From Linnemannia schmuckeri (taxonomy: Eukaryota; Mortierellomycota; Mortierellomycetes; Mortierellales; Mortierellaceae): a DNA stretch of 64,000 nucleotides. Below the pieces are notes generated by a model that was given only the letters and a program-made list of their open reading frames with translations, did no database searches and was not told where the DNA came from. Of the stretch, positions 12,691 to 25,508 are shown piece after piece (positions within the stretch are counted from its first letter, which is position 1; every line of letters starts with the position of its first letter). The stretch covers positions 1,488,001 to 1,552,000 of the forward strand of contig JANATG010000015.1 in the NCBI GenBank assembly GCA_029449235.1. Direction: 5' to 3'. Position numbers and translations under genes: made by a program.

Positions 12691-13320
12691 ATCGTGTCCG
12701 CCAAGGGAACCAAATGAAGAGAACAATCTCTCACATGATGCTTTCTGGATGCAGCTTTGACCAAACTCAACTGCAAACACAACAGCACCAACTATGAAGG
12801 AGCCTCCGCTCACTGTTTCGCGACGAGAAATCACGACAGACTCTGAAGTTTGGATCAACGTTACGTTGCTACCGCTCCCGGCAAGTTATTTATGAAAAGA
12901 TTCTCTTGGGGTGTAGTTTGAGTCCATGCGTACGACGTATGGAAGCATATTCTTCAAGTACATTTTGCAAAAAAGACAAAAGCAAAAGGTGGAAGAGGGG
13001 TAGAGAGCGGAGAGTTGAGGAAGGAGAGAGGAGAAGGGCAATCAACTGAAAGGGACGAGCAGGAGAGAACGATTGCACGAAGTGAAGAGAAGTTGAGCGG
13101 AGAATGGAGGGAGATGAAGGAATGACAAAAAGAAAAAAAGAAGGGAAAGAGAAAACGGAAGAAGGCAAGAGAGAGAGAGGAAGAAGAGTCAAACGATCTG
13201 GAAAAACAAATTCACCAAACAAACAAGCAAACAATGAAATGGATTGATAGCAATGCTGTCAAAGGACCTCATTTTACTAGGGAAAAAAAGGATGAATAGT
13301 GAAAAAACTATTAGGGACTG
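12691..13320. other. Intergenic, purine-rich stretch
   Basis: No gene recognised. From about 12960 to 13210 the plus strand is almost continuously purine (GAGAGG, AAGAAAA types). Such tracts can form unusual DNA structure, but no specific function is visible. Confidence 0.4.
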
Positions 13321-14097
13321 CTACTCCAGGCCGTTTAAAATCGTAAATCCGTCCAACTCCCGTCCAAAAGCCAATTTGACAACTCCTTGCGGTTCCTGAA
13401 ACAATGCAACTCGTCCAGCCATCATGGCCCCAATCCTGAATACCTTCAGGTCCAGCTCCGCAAGCTTAAAGATCCGGTTAGGCTCCTGGATAAAATTCGC
13501 CTCGAGAATCTCCGATAAGAACGTGGCAGCACGGACAGTAATCCCGCGGAGTTTGAATGACTTTATTGTGGCTCGACAAGTAAAGAGGATCCTTGCGAGG
13601 GTGTTTTGATGCTTCTAGGAGAGTCGTCGTTGGGCTCGGGAGCCTTTCATCACAGCTTCTTCCAACACGTGTATGATTTCGAGAAACTCGATCCTTACTG
13701 CAACATCATCTTCTAAAAGACACAGCAAGAGCATAGCTTGCACCTGCACAGAGACGCCCACACTCAGAAGGAATAGGGCATACGGTTTGCCCACAATGGT
13801 TGCGAAATCGTCCGCCCGAAGGCCCATGGCGCTTGTGAACGTCAGTGACTGAATCCTTGGACATTTATTGACAATATCGATCTCCGTTTCGTCCCTATCC
13901 TGACGACCTAAAAATCTCCACGTAAAGTGTTCGAGTTGTTGCCGCCATCTCTAACACACTTTATGCTTCTGGGTAAGAAACTGGCCAACATTGTATAGGA
14001 TTTCGAAGGGAAGCGGGCTTGTTCCAGTTCTTGGAGGTTGCGCAAAGGGGTGCGGTGGAAGGACAGCCATTTCCGGGGCTTGGGACGAGGCAGCCAT
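13321..14097 (-). pseudogene. F-box/LRR-type protein pseudogene (copy A)
   Basis: One minus-strand frame of 259 codons runs from the ATG at 14097 to a TAG at 13321-13323, with two internal TAG stops at 13951-13953 and 13615-13617. The N-terminal part carries an F-box-like start (PLPFEILYNVGQFLTQKHKVC), after which the first stop interrupts the segment where a CxRVCxxW-type motif would be expected (RWRQQLEHFTWRFLG follows). Further on are leucine-rich pieces typical of fungal F-box/LRR proteins (RIQSLTFTSAMGL, KSFKLRGITV, RIFKLAELDLKVF). Intact members act as substrate receptors of SCF ubiquitin ligases. Because the frame is kept and only stops have appeared, the decay looks fairly recent, although stop read-through or an assembly error cannot be excluded. 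Confidence 0.65.
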
Positions 14098-14107
14098 CCT
14101 GGAGGTG

Positions 14108-14695
14108 CTATCCGTTGTGGACAATCTGATCAACGTTCGTCCCGCTGTCTATTTCGCCGCCGAAAGGTGTAAGGACGCCACGTTGAACGACATGGAATTT
14201 ATTGCGTTTGGGGATGATACGAACGTCGAAATTGATAATAGAGATGAGGACTCCAACAACGGCGTCAAGGCTGACGGAGAATGCGAGGCGGTATCCGATA
14301 TATCCTCTGCCAACAAAGCCCATTCCGATGGGGTTGGCCGAGTTGGCGTAGAGGAAGTTGATGGAATCTGTGTCGAGGGAGTCGGAAATGATAAAGTGGT
14401 TGGTATATTACGTTTCAACAAGAGGCTTGCTGTCCTCGTTTCGATTTTGAGGGGCATTTCCGATGGAGATGACAACGACCTGGTAGCCCCACTGAGAGTT
14501 GGTTTTGCCGATGGCGCGCTTTCCAATGCACCCAGCAGTGCTGAGAGTGCCGAGCATGGGGACGACGGCGAGGGCGATCGACATTGGCGTACAAAGTTGA
14601 GCTGCCCTCTGTTGGAGGATGGAGGGTTTTTTAAAGTATTTGAAGAAACCGACCTTCTCGAATGACTTGTCGAACCACGACATGATCATGTCCAT
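14108..14695 (-). pseudogene. Unidentified gene with one in-frame stop
   Basis: A 196-codon minus-strand frame runs from the ATG at 14695 to a TAG ending at 14108, interrupted once by a TAA at 14408-14410. Composition is protein-like on both sides of the stop (QWGYQVVVISIGNAPQNRN before it; NHFIISDSLDTDSINFLY and YIGYRLAFSVSLDAVVGVL after it). A hydrophobic segment lies around residues 40-60 (SIALAVVPMLGTLSTAG) and another near residue 145. The frame ends about 10 bp before the start of F-box copy A on the same strand. I do not recognise a family. The long open frame on the opposite strand (13991-14665) looks like its shadow. Confidence 0.4.
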
Positions 14696-17156
14696 ACAGT
14701 AGAAGAGCGATTCCTAGTACCAGCTCGTCCAGTCGATGACATCTTAGGTTAACATCCTGAGTTTCGACCTCCCATCTTCCTCTCCGTCGTTCGTTGGGCG
14801 AAAATGATTTGTTTACTCCGTATTGGTAGCAAAAACACAAACCAGCCACTCCTTTTCTGATAAAAAGCAAGCACAACTTGCTCATGTACAATTTTCATTT
14901 CGCTTTCTCACCTCCCTCCATGCTTCGATGGACTCAAAACATCGCCATGACCACCACCTTCGCTCCGCACCCTCTTATCATTCAAAACAACAACTCAAGT
15001 TGGACATCCAACGAGGATTACAGTAACGCCTCTAAGTGAAAGGGTTCGACAAAATAGGGCGAGTCAGACAGACCTGTCTTGCACATACAGGTCTTGGTTC
15101 AACACCAGATCCCTTTATCTTTTTCCACAAGCGTCGTTACCAAAATCACCTCATTTTTGGTTTTCCTTTTCTTGCAAGAGCATGACACAACCTTACTATG
15201 GAATGAAAAATAAAATAAAAGCATGTACGGTCGATAACAGCTCACCGACTAACAAACAAACGGTAGGAAAATGCACAGCGCGCAACATAAACATAGGTCA
15301 AAGACAGGAGACTTGAACAAAGGAATAAACCGACATTTAGATAGGGTAACAAGTTACATCATCAATTTATTTAGTATGAAAGTAGGAGACATCATGGGTT
15401 TGAGGATAGGGAATAGAGAGATCACCCAGGTCGGGGATCTCAGAATCGCAGGTCGGTTTGGCGTTTTTTTCTACGAGCCAGCATAACTATTCCGTATGAT
15501 GAGCAATGAGAACGAATATTAATTGGCTTGATTTTTTTTGTAGGATATCGATTTGCTTGAGCGACCACTATGACTGAGCGGATAGAGCATTGTGTTGTGT
15601 TTGGGAATCTTGAGATGTTCTAAATGTTTGACTTTTAACTGCACGACTTTGAAATGGACCGGGCCTGCAAAACCACTGTTCTTAACTTTGAAAATACACC
15701 AAGTTGGATATAAGACCTCTTCCGAATTCTGGAATAGCGATTTTTCGGCCATTTCTTGAAATCGACGACGAGATCGGATACAATATCCGAATCCACTAAC
15801 CTCTGCCCTGCGCAAAGGTAGTTTGCGGATTAGCAGATGAAGTCCTCGAAACATAGAACTCGTCGATGGTCTCGCTCCTTGATTGAAAAAAAAATTCCCG
15901 AATAACATCTTCCTGCTAATACGACGCTACAAATCTAGCTGTGATCGGGACGAACGAAGACGATCTTTGTTGATTCATTTGATGCGTAGATAAAACGTTG
16001 AAACGATTGGCCTCAGTTCGACGTTTTCAACACTCTCTCACAGGCGTTTTGGTAGTTGGAAGTCAGGTGAGGATTTCTTTACGCGATTAGCGCACTTTAG
16101 TGGACTGATCGATCTTTTGTTTGTACTGTATAAAGATTCAAACGACTCACTGAGTAATGATATTGTTGGACAACAATGACAAGAAGCGACTTGGAAGAAA
16201 TCCACGCCGATGATCGCAATATAGTTGTTGATGGATTGTGATATTTCGCGGTCCAACAACTTTTTTCGTGGTGCCAATAATCCTCAGAGGTTTGTGTTGG
16301 GGCTGTGAACAGCTTTAAATAGGAACAATCCATTGGCTTTTTCTTTTTGGTAGAATTAAACACACGATTCGGATCTGTTTTTTAAGAATTCTGGCGATTC
16401 GCTGTTTCGAATACGGTGAGTATTGGGCATTTGGAAATTGGAGGAATGCGATAACGACTTAAAAGTTATGGTATGGTATGGTATGGTATGGTATGGTATG
16501 GTATGTTTTTTTTTTTTTTTTTTTTTTTTTTTTGAACGTGATGGTAGTTGTGAATGGAGACAAGAAAAGGATGTAAAGGAAGAAAAAAAAATAGAAGGCA
16601 AAGGGTCATGGTAGCATTCTTTTTGTTTTCACTGTTTACTTGGGCGCAATGTGAATGCAAAAACATTGTGACAACTCAGCCAGCAGGCCCAAAAAAAAAC
16701 TCATACAGTACGAATCCTCCAAGCAAAAAAAAACAGGTTGGTGACATCAAGAAAGGGGTCATGCGAAAATCACCCTCTTCTTCACAACCACTAGGGGAGA
16801 TGCTGACCGTCAAGGCGAACCATATGTAAAAGAGACTAGGAAGTAGGAGGCAGCCATTCGGACCAAGGCAGCCAAAAAAAAAAAAAAAAGGAAAGGAAAG
16901 TGCACCAGCCTAGCAAAAATTGGCGGCAAAAAAGTGTAGACAGAGACAATCACCACCCATTGCCAGCTCGGTCCCTCAGGTACAAGCTCTTGACAGCCCC
17001 TGTCCAAGATATCAAGAAGAATACGTATTGTTGTGGATGTTTTTTTTGTGTTATTGTTATGAAACTTTTTGATACTACAACAAAAATATGAATGATGTGC
17101 TACAAATACAATGTGAAGAAAAAGAAAAAAAATAAAGACAACAAACATCCAATCAG
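14696..17156. other. Intergenic, no recognised gene
   Basis: AT-rich sequence with several short open frames on the minus strand. The longest, 15519-15908, is 129 residues and basic; another lies at 16097-16363. None has a recognisable domain or supporting splice structure. The last 300 bp are the 3' flank of the SKN7-like gene and include AATAAA-like signals. Confidence 0.35.
16467..16533. repeat. (TATGG)n microsatellite joined to a 28-bp T run
   Basis: About eight tandem copies of a 5-bp unit (16467-16505) run directly into an uninterrupted T28 tract (16506-16533). Confidence 0.95.
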
Positions 17157-18877
17157 TTACTCAATGACTTCAATCTTGGCGCGCTTGCGACGAGGATCCA
17201 TATCCATGCTACCCAAACCACCAGCTCCAAGGGCATCACCAAAGTCAACAGGATGACCCAGCGTCATAGCAACATGATGATGGCTGATCACCTGGGGCAC
17301 GCCTCCGTTGCTGCCTGGTTGACCCAACAAGGCACCTTCCGTCTTGATCGACATCAGTGTCATGGTCGCCCCTGTAGGGTGGTGGTACAATGGCATATGC
17401 GAAGGAGGGTGCATTACGTTCCCAAACTGTTGTTGTTGTTGTTGTTGTTGTTGCATCTGGTGATGGTGCTGTTGTTGTTGGTGATGTTGATGTTGCTGCT
17501 GTGTGCCAAGAGGGTCCATGGGACTACTACTGACGGGCGCGAATGTGTACATCATCGAGGCTCCAGGTCCAGCTGTTGAAAAAGCGGCACCGGGTCCACT
17601 GGCAATCGGCATAGGAGACATCAAACCAGCAGAGGAAGAGGCCGAGGATCCGGGCATCGACATGGCCATCGATGTGTGCTGGGTCATCAGGTTCGACGAC
17701 AGACTGCTCCGGTGGTGAGAGTTCATCATCTGCACATGATGCTGGTCTTGTAACGCCTGCTGCTGCTGCTGTTGAGGCTGGAGAGGTCTCTGTTGCTGCT
17801 GTTGTTGATGAAGCTGATGTTGTTGTTGCTGTTGTTGGTGATGTTGTTGTTGCTGCTGCTGGAGCATCTGAGCAGCACTGGCCATGAACCCATTCTGAGA
17901 CATTGCGTTTCCATTATCATCCTCACCACCAGCAGTACCACTGGAAGCCAGATCGGTACCATTGACGCCGTTCAGGATTAGCATGCCTCCCATGCCCATC
18001 TGCAGATCCATGCTCATGGTCTCGGTCCCGTTTCCAGTGCTTCCAACTGACTTTTCGTTACTATTTACAAGTTGGATCCCGCCGGCTTGATAGAGATCCA
18101 TACTATCGTTTCCTCCAGCTCCACTGTTCGCGTTGACATCACCCGTACCAGAGTGATACAGGATCTGTAACCGCGTCGTCTCATCCTGACCCTCCACAGT
18201 CCCCGATCCCGATCCTGAACCAGCTCCAACTGCTGAGGAGGATGACGGAGGGACAGGCAGGAGTCCGGTGCCCATCTTGAGATACCGCAGATGTTGGCAG
18301 TGCTTCTCCAACATGTTCAATAGACCAGCCTTGGAAAAGGGCTTGGCCAGAATATCGTTCATTCCGTTGGCAAAGTAGGTCATGATGTCGTTGTTGGTAG
18401 TGTTGGAGGTCATACTGATGATGGGCGTCATGGCGTCAAACTGGCGAATCTGTGTCGTTGCCGAAACTCCATCCAGCTTGGGCATCACAATATCCTGGAT
18501 GATGTGCGTAAGCAATTGGGATAGGGGTTGCAGGAAAGAACGGAAGAAAGAGAAAAAAATTAATTAGCATTAATTACATGCATGTGTGCACCACTCACTT
18601 GCTAATGTTTTTCTCTCTCCTTGCAAGATAAGAAAGAAAAAAACATACCATGAGTACAATGTCGTATTTCTGATGGGACATCTTTCCGACAGCGGCCATG
18701 CCGTCCTCGGCAACATCAAAGGGACATCCAAAGATCTGCAAGAGCCGCGAGCTCAGTCGCCGGCAGGTATCGTCATCATCGACCAGCAAGACCTTGGGTG
18801 GCATGGCCCAGCTGGGGATGACCATATTTGACCGTTGAAGAGTCAGACTGTTGTCGTTCGAAATGACATCTGTGATA

Positions 18878-18910
<33 letters not shown>

Positions 18911-20695
18911 TCCTTTTGTTGCTGTATCCGTTGCTCCTGCTGTTGTTTCTGTGCCAAGGCGCGCTGCTGTTTGGCGGTAGGTTTCACTGCTGTTTTAGGG
19001 GCGGGCTGCTTTACAACAGCGTCGCCTTGCTTCCTGGTCGTCAATTGGCTCAAAGGGAAGGTGGGAAGTCCCAAGCTGGGATCTTGGCACATACTTGGGT
19101 GCTGGAAAGCCTCTTGGCCAAAAGAAGACTTTGATGTAAAGTGAAGCGTGGAAGTGGTCGTTGCTGATATCGTTGATGTGGAGTTGGTAGTCGAAGAAGG
19201 TATGGAGGAGGTCGTTGCGGTCGAGGTGGCGATGAGAGGGAGAGAGGAGGATGTTGTAGGATGATGCACGGAGTACAGTTGTGGTGGAGAACATGACGAG
19301 GAGGATGTGGAGGATTGGGGTGGCGAGTTGAAGGCGGTTTGTTGTTCTTGGACGACTGTCTCATGTTGTGATGCACGCTTGGTGCCCTTGCGTGGTTGTT
19401 GTTGTTGTTGTTGTTGCTTCTGCTGCTGGGTCGGACTGGAGGTGGGGCTAGTCGTCTGTGATGACAATTTAGAATCGACTCCAGTCTGAAACTCGTTCTT
19501 GACCAAGGCACCATCACCTGGTGGATGGAATAAGAGTAAGCACAGCAAAGGCACAGGCGAAACGTCAGTTAGTACTTTGCGGCGGATAAAATAAAATAGC
19601 ACAAGGGCTGAGGGACAACATAAAAACAGGGCTGCATTCTCTAGAAGAACGAGAAGGTATAAAAAAAGAAGAAATATCGCCGCACAAGCAACAAAAGCGA
19701 AAAGAAGGTAGGGAGCATATGTACAAATGTATGTATTTCGAAGACGGTACCTGAAGTAGAGTACCCGAGCAGCCCCAAGAGTTGCTGGATCAATTGGTCT
19801 TGCGCCTTGAGCTTGGCTTCACATTGCGTGAGTTCTGCTTGCATCTTTGTTTGAGTCTTAAGCATGTCGTCCAGCTGCATCTGGTACTCTTCTGACGTGA
19901 CTGACTGATGGTCAGGGGAAGAGCCAGAAGGTATTGACAGAAGTTTCTTGTTGGTGGGTGTCTTGCGCTAAACAAATTATAAAATAATTCGCAATATTAA
20001 AACCATATTAGCACCTTGAAGGGAATGGAAGCACAACGATTGAGATGGGCCGTGTGAATGAGCTCCAACAGAGGATAAGTTTTCCCTCTTTTTTCCTGCT
20101 CAGCGTTACGCCTTGGTTGGTGTTGATGTTTCTAACTTTTTTTACCTTGATGTTTTCCAGCAGATCTCGTTTGTCAACCTGAAACTTTGGGTGTTGAAAC
20201 TCCCATGCCTAAGTCAATGAATGGTCCGATAAAAAACAAAGTCCATAAAAACGGGTAGGTTAATAACTATAAAAAAATTTCACTTTCAATTGCAAACGAG
20301 AAGGAAGAGCTAGAGTGTGTAGGCAAAGTGATGGGTACCTGGTCACCATAAGGTCTGGCAGCATCCTCTGTAGTTTTGATCTTGTGAAAGTCGTACTTGT
20401 TGAGCTGACGAACAAAGGAGGCAAAATTGTTGTGCTTGAAGTGCTTGGGAAGGATAACTTTGGCAAACTCGTTGGGCTCCTTGACGACAAAGGTCTCGCC
20501 AGACTTGCCCCAAGAGACGATAGGGTCGTGTTCTTTTTCTTCGAGCATACGGTAGAGCTTCTTCACAAAATCAGGCACACCACCACTGCTGGTGCCCGAG
20601 GTTGTTGCAGCAGCAGCTGGATCCTGGAAGGAGTCGTCTGCGAGCATCAGAGTCGATGTTTGGTCTGCCATGAGGACGTCTGTTGAGCCAGCCAT
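17157..20695 (-). CDS. SKN7: Skn7-like transcription factor: HSF DNA-binding domain + coiled coil + response-regulator receiver
   Basis: Five exons, 20339-20695, 20146-20208, 19751-19967, 18649-19517 and 17157-18494, all GT-AG and in phase, give 947 residues. The HSF-type DNA-binding domain occupies about 41-140 (PDFVKKLYRML, NNFASFVRQLNKYDFHK, WEFQHPKF). A coiled coil spans about 168-205. A Ser/Thr/Gln-rich linker follows, then a receiver domain at 454-575 (KVLLVDDDD, phospho-acceptor D503 in DIVMPKLDG, conserved K553 in LAKPF). The tail of about 370 residues is Gln/His/Gly-rich. Skn7/Prr1 proteins are nuclear end points of the Sln1/Nik1-Ypd1 phosphorelay and control oxidative, osmotic and cell-wall stress genes. 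The intron between exons 4 and 5 lies immediately before the codon for D503. The ATG at 20695 is chosen as start. The frame continues upstream into a basic KKRTKKRP segment behind a possible acceptor, so an extra 5' exon is possible. The gene is divergent from the large histidine kinase gene. Confidence 0.92.
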
Positions 20696-22098
20696 TATCA
20701 AGTTGGCTGTTGCTGCTGTCGCTTTAGTGGTTGTGGCTGTTGTGGTTGCGGTGAGTTTATCCGAAGAGGAGGATGGTCGATCGACCAAAGGACGCTTCTT
20801 GGTCCGCTTCTTGTCTGTGATCGTCAGGGTGGGCAGAGATAACACACAGGGGTAACAAAGGTGGTTACAAAAGAGGAGTAAAAGAGAGAAGATAGGGGAG
20901 ACGAGGGACGAAGAGGGCCGAGTGGTGTTTGCTCACAGAGTTGATGCTGTTGTAATTGTTTGTTTAGTGTGATAGAGTGTGGAGAAGGAGACTAGAGAAC
21001 TAGTGTCTGTTGAGGATATTTTTGTGTAGCGTGCGGGTTGTGTCGAACAGAAGGGCGGTTAGATGGACACAAAGGGGAAGAAGACAAAGGATCTATTAAA
21101 TCCAGCGTTTGAGAAGGCAGAGTGGGAAAGAGGTGCAAAAGTACGAGAGGAGTGAAAGGATTAGTGCATTGACGAGTGAGGAGAAGAAAGTAAGAGAGAA
21201 GAGTGGTTGGTGTGAGTGTCTCAGTGAACGAGGGAACGAATAGCAACGTCAATACAGCGAGCGATTTGGAGCATGTATGGTAATTGATAGTTCGTTTGTT
21301 CTTTTCTTCTTTTGTCTCTTTTTGCATAGCAGCGAATGAAAAAATGCGAGAGGATATATAGCTAGCCAGGTGGGAAGAGAGAAGACAGAGTGCGTATATG
21401 CGGGAGTGGATAGGAGCCAGGTTGGACCAGTTAGAATGCATCGGGTCTGTTTCCCTAACCCTGCCTGTTTAACAGCCAAACAACAACTAGCTAGATTGAC
21501 AGACACCGCTTGACCAGTGTATGTGTGTGCGCCCCTCTTTCTTCCAACCAGTGAGAACGACAACCACGCATGAAAAATTGAAAAATGGTGGCGGAGTCGC
21601 AAAAGGGAACCAAGGAAAGGAAAAATAAAATGAAAAAAGCGATACATTGCATGGTAACTCGTCTTGGCGCAATTTTTGTTGTTGTACGAGAGGAGAGAAG
21701 GAGAGAGAGGGAGGGAGGTTGTGGTAGAGGAAGGAAGAGTCTTTTTGTCACCGTTTTATATTGTATACCTTTTGATAGGGATCAAGAGGAGTATGTGCAT
21801 GCGTCGTGGGAAACAAGTGTCAAGTCCGAGTGCGCGTCTTATTACTGGAGTGAGGGTGTGAGAGTAGAGGGAGTGATGCAAGTAAGGGAAGGAAGAAATG
21901 AGTGCGAGTGTGGATGAGTGGATGTGGTTTGAAGGTGTGAGTGATGGGAAAGAGGAGAATGAGAGTGAAGGATGAACAAAAAGAGTAAGAACAAAGAAAA
22001 GAGACAAGAGTCAAGAGTAAAAGAATAAAAAGAAAAGAAAAAAAGAAAGGAGGGGAGGAGAGGATCGGAGGGACAACGGACAAAAAAGGATTTCAGAG

Positions 22099-22141
22099 AG
22101 AGAGACAAACACACACACACACACACATACACATACATACT
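22099..22141. repeat. (CA)n microsatellite
   Basis: An AG run followed by ACACACAC with TA interruptions, about 40 bp. Confidence 0.85.
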
Positions 22142-22556
22142 CCTTTGGTTCGTTTCTTGACCACTCATCTGTCACCAATACAGCAACCATCATTAGAATC
22201 GAACAGGGCAGGTGTCGCCGAGAAGGAAACAGGGCACCGCGGAAGGAGACATCTGGGAATTACTTTATTTTGCACCCACTGTCTCTCCTTTTCCATGCCA
22301 CTCATGCCATCCACGGGGGGAAGAGAGTGTGCACTGCACACACACATCGCACCATCTTGTCAATGCCATTATGTCGTCTTCTTTTCCTCGCTCCTTTGAA
22401 TAACAAGGCTCCTCCACTTCGTTCTTACTTCTTCCCAGTTGGCACTTTTTGTTAATGAATTAGAGTACCTTTCAAGTCAATCCAATCCTGGTCTATCCTC
22501 TCCCTGCTGCCGCGCCGCTCTCTTTTTTCATTTCGCAAACAACAACACGCACACAC

Positions 22557-22634
22557 AACCATAATCGAAACAACCAACAACCAACAACCAACAAACAACA
22601 AACAACAAACAACAAAAAAAAAAAAAAAAAAAAA
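22557..22634. repeat. CAACCAA/AACAACA simple repeat ending in an A run
   Basis: Tandem 7-bp-like units (CAACCAA, then CAAACAA) grade into about 18 adenines. Confidence 0.85.
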
Positions 22635-24782
22635 GTAAAAAAGATGGTTGGCCTGGGAACTCGTTGTTTTCTTCAATTCAAATGAAAAAAAAACAAACAA
22701 TAACAACGACCCCATTTATTCTTTCATTGTTCATTCACCCCTTTTCTTTCTTTCGTGGACCCCTACAATAATTTAGGATCTGGCGCCTGTCTGTTTCCTA
22801 TATACCCCTCATTTTGCATATCTCCCCCGTCAACATCCACACCCATCTTCATCTACCTAGCTAGAGCCAAACCACCACGAATAAAACCCTTGTTCTTGGC
22901 AATTCACCAACAGTTGGCAGTTGTTCCGCACTCATCATCGAACTGTGCCACTGTTTAAAAAATGGGTTTCTCTTTCCTCAAGGTACTGCTGTACGCATAC
23001 ATCATAGCCATCCAACAGCTCTCTTTTTTTTGACTTTTTCACTAGCTTCAAAATCATAAACGCGCTAACAAAAGAATGGAGTGCGAAACAAGTGAAAGCG
23101 AGAAGAATCAACGCCCAATGCTGAGCTGACGATACCCACAAATAACAACGAACTGACAACATTTCTTGCGTTGCATGTTTGCTTTGCAGGTTTCTCTCGG
23201 TCACCTCTTTCCCTTTTCAATACGGTTACTCATTTGTTGTTGATGTCTTTGCCTTGCATGCTTATTTGTTTATCGTCCTTTCCCTTTGTTCTTCTTGGGA
23301 GAGTGAACGAGAGCAATCAAACAATGAAAAGAAAAAAGAAGAGAGATGTGGACTAATTCAATCAAAGGCAATGGTCAATCTGCATGTATGGAGTTACACT
23401 CGCTCCCTTTCAAATCACTCGCATGTTTGTTGGTCGTTGTTGTGCGCTTTGCGTTTTTTCACTTTTTTTCTTTCTTGCTTGTGCCTTCTCACATTTCGCG
23501 GTTGGTTCGCTGCTGGAGATGGTAGATAGATATGTTGCCTGTCTACTCTTGTGCAACTGTGTGCCTTGCTCACCTCTCTCTCATGACTCTTTTGTTTATC
23601 TCCTCCACTCTGTCCTCCACTTCTTTGCACTCGCATCCGTGTTGTTTCCTTTAGATCAACACCCATTTCTTTTGCCACCGCAAGTACAGAAAGAGGTACT
23701 GCACAGAGAAAGTTACCACATGGTAAAGAAACTGCCCGTTTGGTTGTTGGTTGTTTGTCTTCCTCTTCTTCTTTTTCTTCTTCTTCATCAAAGAGTGCTT
23801 ATTTGTTTGTGTGCTCGAAAAAGGCTCACAAAGCGAGTAAGAGTTGTTATCCATTTCACTTTTCCATCACCTCTTCCTTCTTCTTCCCCTTTTCCTTACC
23901 CTGCCGTCGTTCTTTACCCAACATCTGATTCTCTTTCTTTCCTTGAATTGTAATAACAAAATTCTCCTTTGGATTCCATAATCGCTTTTTGCTTTTTTTC
24001 TTGCGTCAAGATGTCAACCCCCCTGGTACATTTTCTTTCGAGCAAAAATAAGTAAGACAACCCCTACCTCATTCCCTCGTTGCTATCTCCTTTCCTTTTT
24101 GCTTTGCTTTTACCTATCTCTATGATTGAAGAGGGACGAGCAAAAAAAAAAAAAAAATAAAAGAAAAAGGGAAATGTAAATGAACATGCAATAAGCAAAG
24201 CATTCAGTTAAAGGGGGTTCCCTTCCTCCCTTCTTTCTCTCCTTTCCTGCACACCACCAAAAGCAACAAAGTCAGACAGAATTTCCACAGGAAAAGAAAA
24301 AAAAAAAGTGCGATATGATTGGTCCGTCACTGTCCAAAACCATTACCCCACCAACCATCCCTGGTTTGCTGACCTGAGGGTGTTTTGAAAAAGGACACGT
24401 TCACACAAGGCTCTCAAAGGCGGCAAATCAACACAACTTGAACTTATTGAACTCAGACAATAGACAATGAAGAGCAGGCAACAAAAACTAACACAGACAC
24501 ATTTGCTAGGTTTCTTACTTTTGTTTTCTTTTGTTCTTGAATAAGAAAAAACAAGGAGGTTCAAAATGGTAATAGGATGTCAGTCGCAAGAAGGGGTGGT
24601 GGGCTAGGGTGGTTGAGTAAGTAATTTGGTAATAAAAAAAATGTGAAGATAGACGAGAAAAAATAAAGGGGAGAGAGATGGTAACAACACACAGGCGAAC
24701 AGCAAGAAAAGGAAGACAGCACAAGTCGTCGCATCGCGCCGCATTGCATCGCATCAGCATCACATTCACGCGCGTCGCAATC

Positions 24783-25508
24783 TTATGACTTCTCTTCTCT
24801 CCTTTCTCCCTTCATCTTCTTACTCTTGCTGCTACTGCTGCTGCTGCTGCCTTTTCCCTCTGTCTCGGTCCTGCACAAGAAGGAGGAAAGGAAATAAAGG
24901 CGACAAAACTCAAAACTAAACAACGCATTCCTCACTCCCTCCTTTCTCGCACTTTTTTTGTTGTTGGGATGTACTCTTTTATTCCTGCTTTGCCTTTGCC
25001 TTTCGCCCTTCCACTTCGCTCTCTTATTCGCCGTTGATAGGTGAACAAGAAAACGGTGACAAATTAACAACGAAAAAGAAACTGAGCAACAAAAAGAAAA
25101 GACAAGGGAGATGGCAAAGGGTCGATAGGACGGAGCAGCAAGGTGGCGAGTAGACACTGGCAGCGTAGGATTTTTTTTTCTTTCATTCATTTGTCTAATT
25201 ATCCATGAGAAGATACGCTCATAAATTCTCTTTTTTGCCATCTCTCTTCTTGATACCTTCATTTTGGTTGGTTGGTCACCTTGCTTTGGTTTTGATTTGT
25301 GTTTATGTTGATTGTGAAAAGAAAAATGTTGCTGGGTTGGTTGATGATAAGTTGAGCAGCAACAACGTGTGAGCGTGAGCCAGCTACTGCTCGACAAGCA
25401 CAATAGTACCAGGAGATTGTAATTTGTTGGTACCTGAATGTATCTGTCAACTAAAAAATCTCCGGTGAATTTAGCGGGTCCTTGCCTCTCTGTCGGATCA
25501 ATTGACCA
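24783..25508 (-). other. Uncertain open frame or exon pair
   Basis: A 242-codon minus-strand frame without a Met at its start. Two parts look more protein-like than the surroundings: the first about 25 codons after a possible acceptor near 25508 (WSIDPTERQGPAKFTGDF, ending at a GTACC donor) and a Ser/Lys-rich end (KGSSSSSSSKSKKMKGERR) after another acceptor. The middle is low-complexity. They may be exons of a spliced gene I cannot reconstruct, or chance. Confidence 0.2.

Noticed and set aside
13991..14665. 224-codon plus-strand frame
   Set aside because: It lies opposite the unknown broken frame and the F-box start; the minus-strand readings have better amino-acid patterns and homologous copies elsewhere in the window.
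20696..20845. Upstream extension of the SKN7 reading frame
   Set aside because: The frame is open but has no ATG, and a possible acceptor lies inside it. Kept only as a remark; the ATG at 20695 is used.
23384..23953. 189-codon plus-strand frame
   Set aside because: Leu/Phe/Cys/Ser-biased translation of pyrimidine-rich DNA, without conserved pattern.
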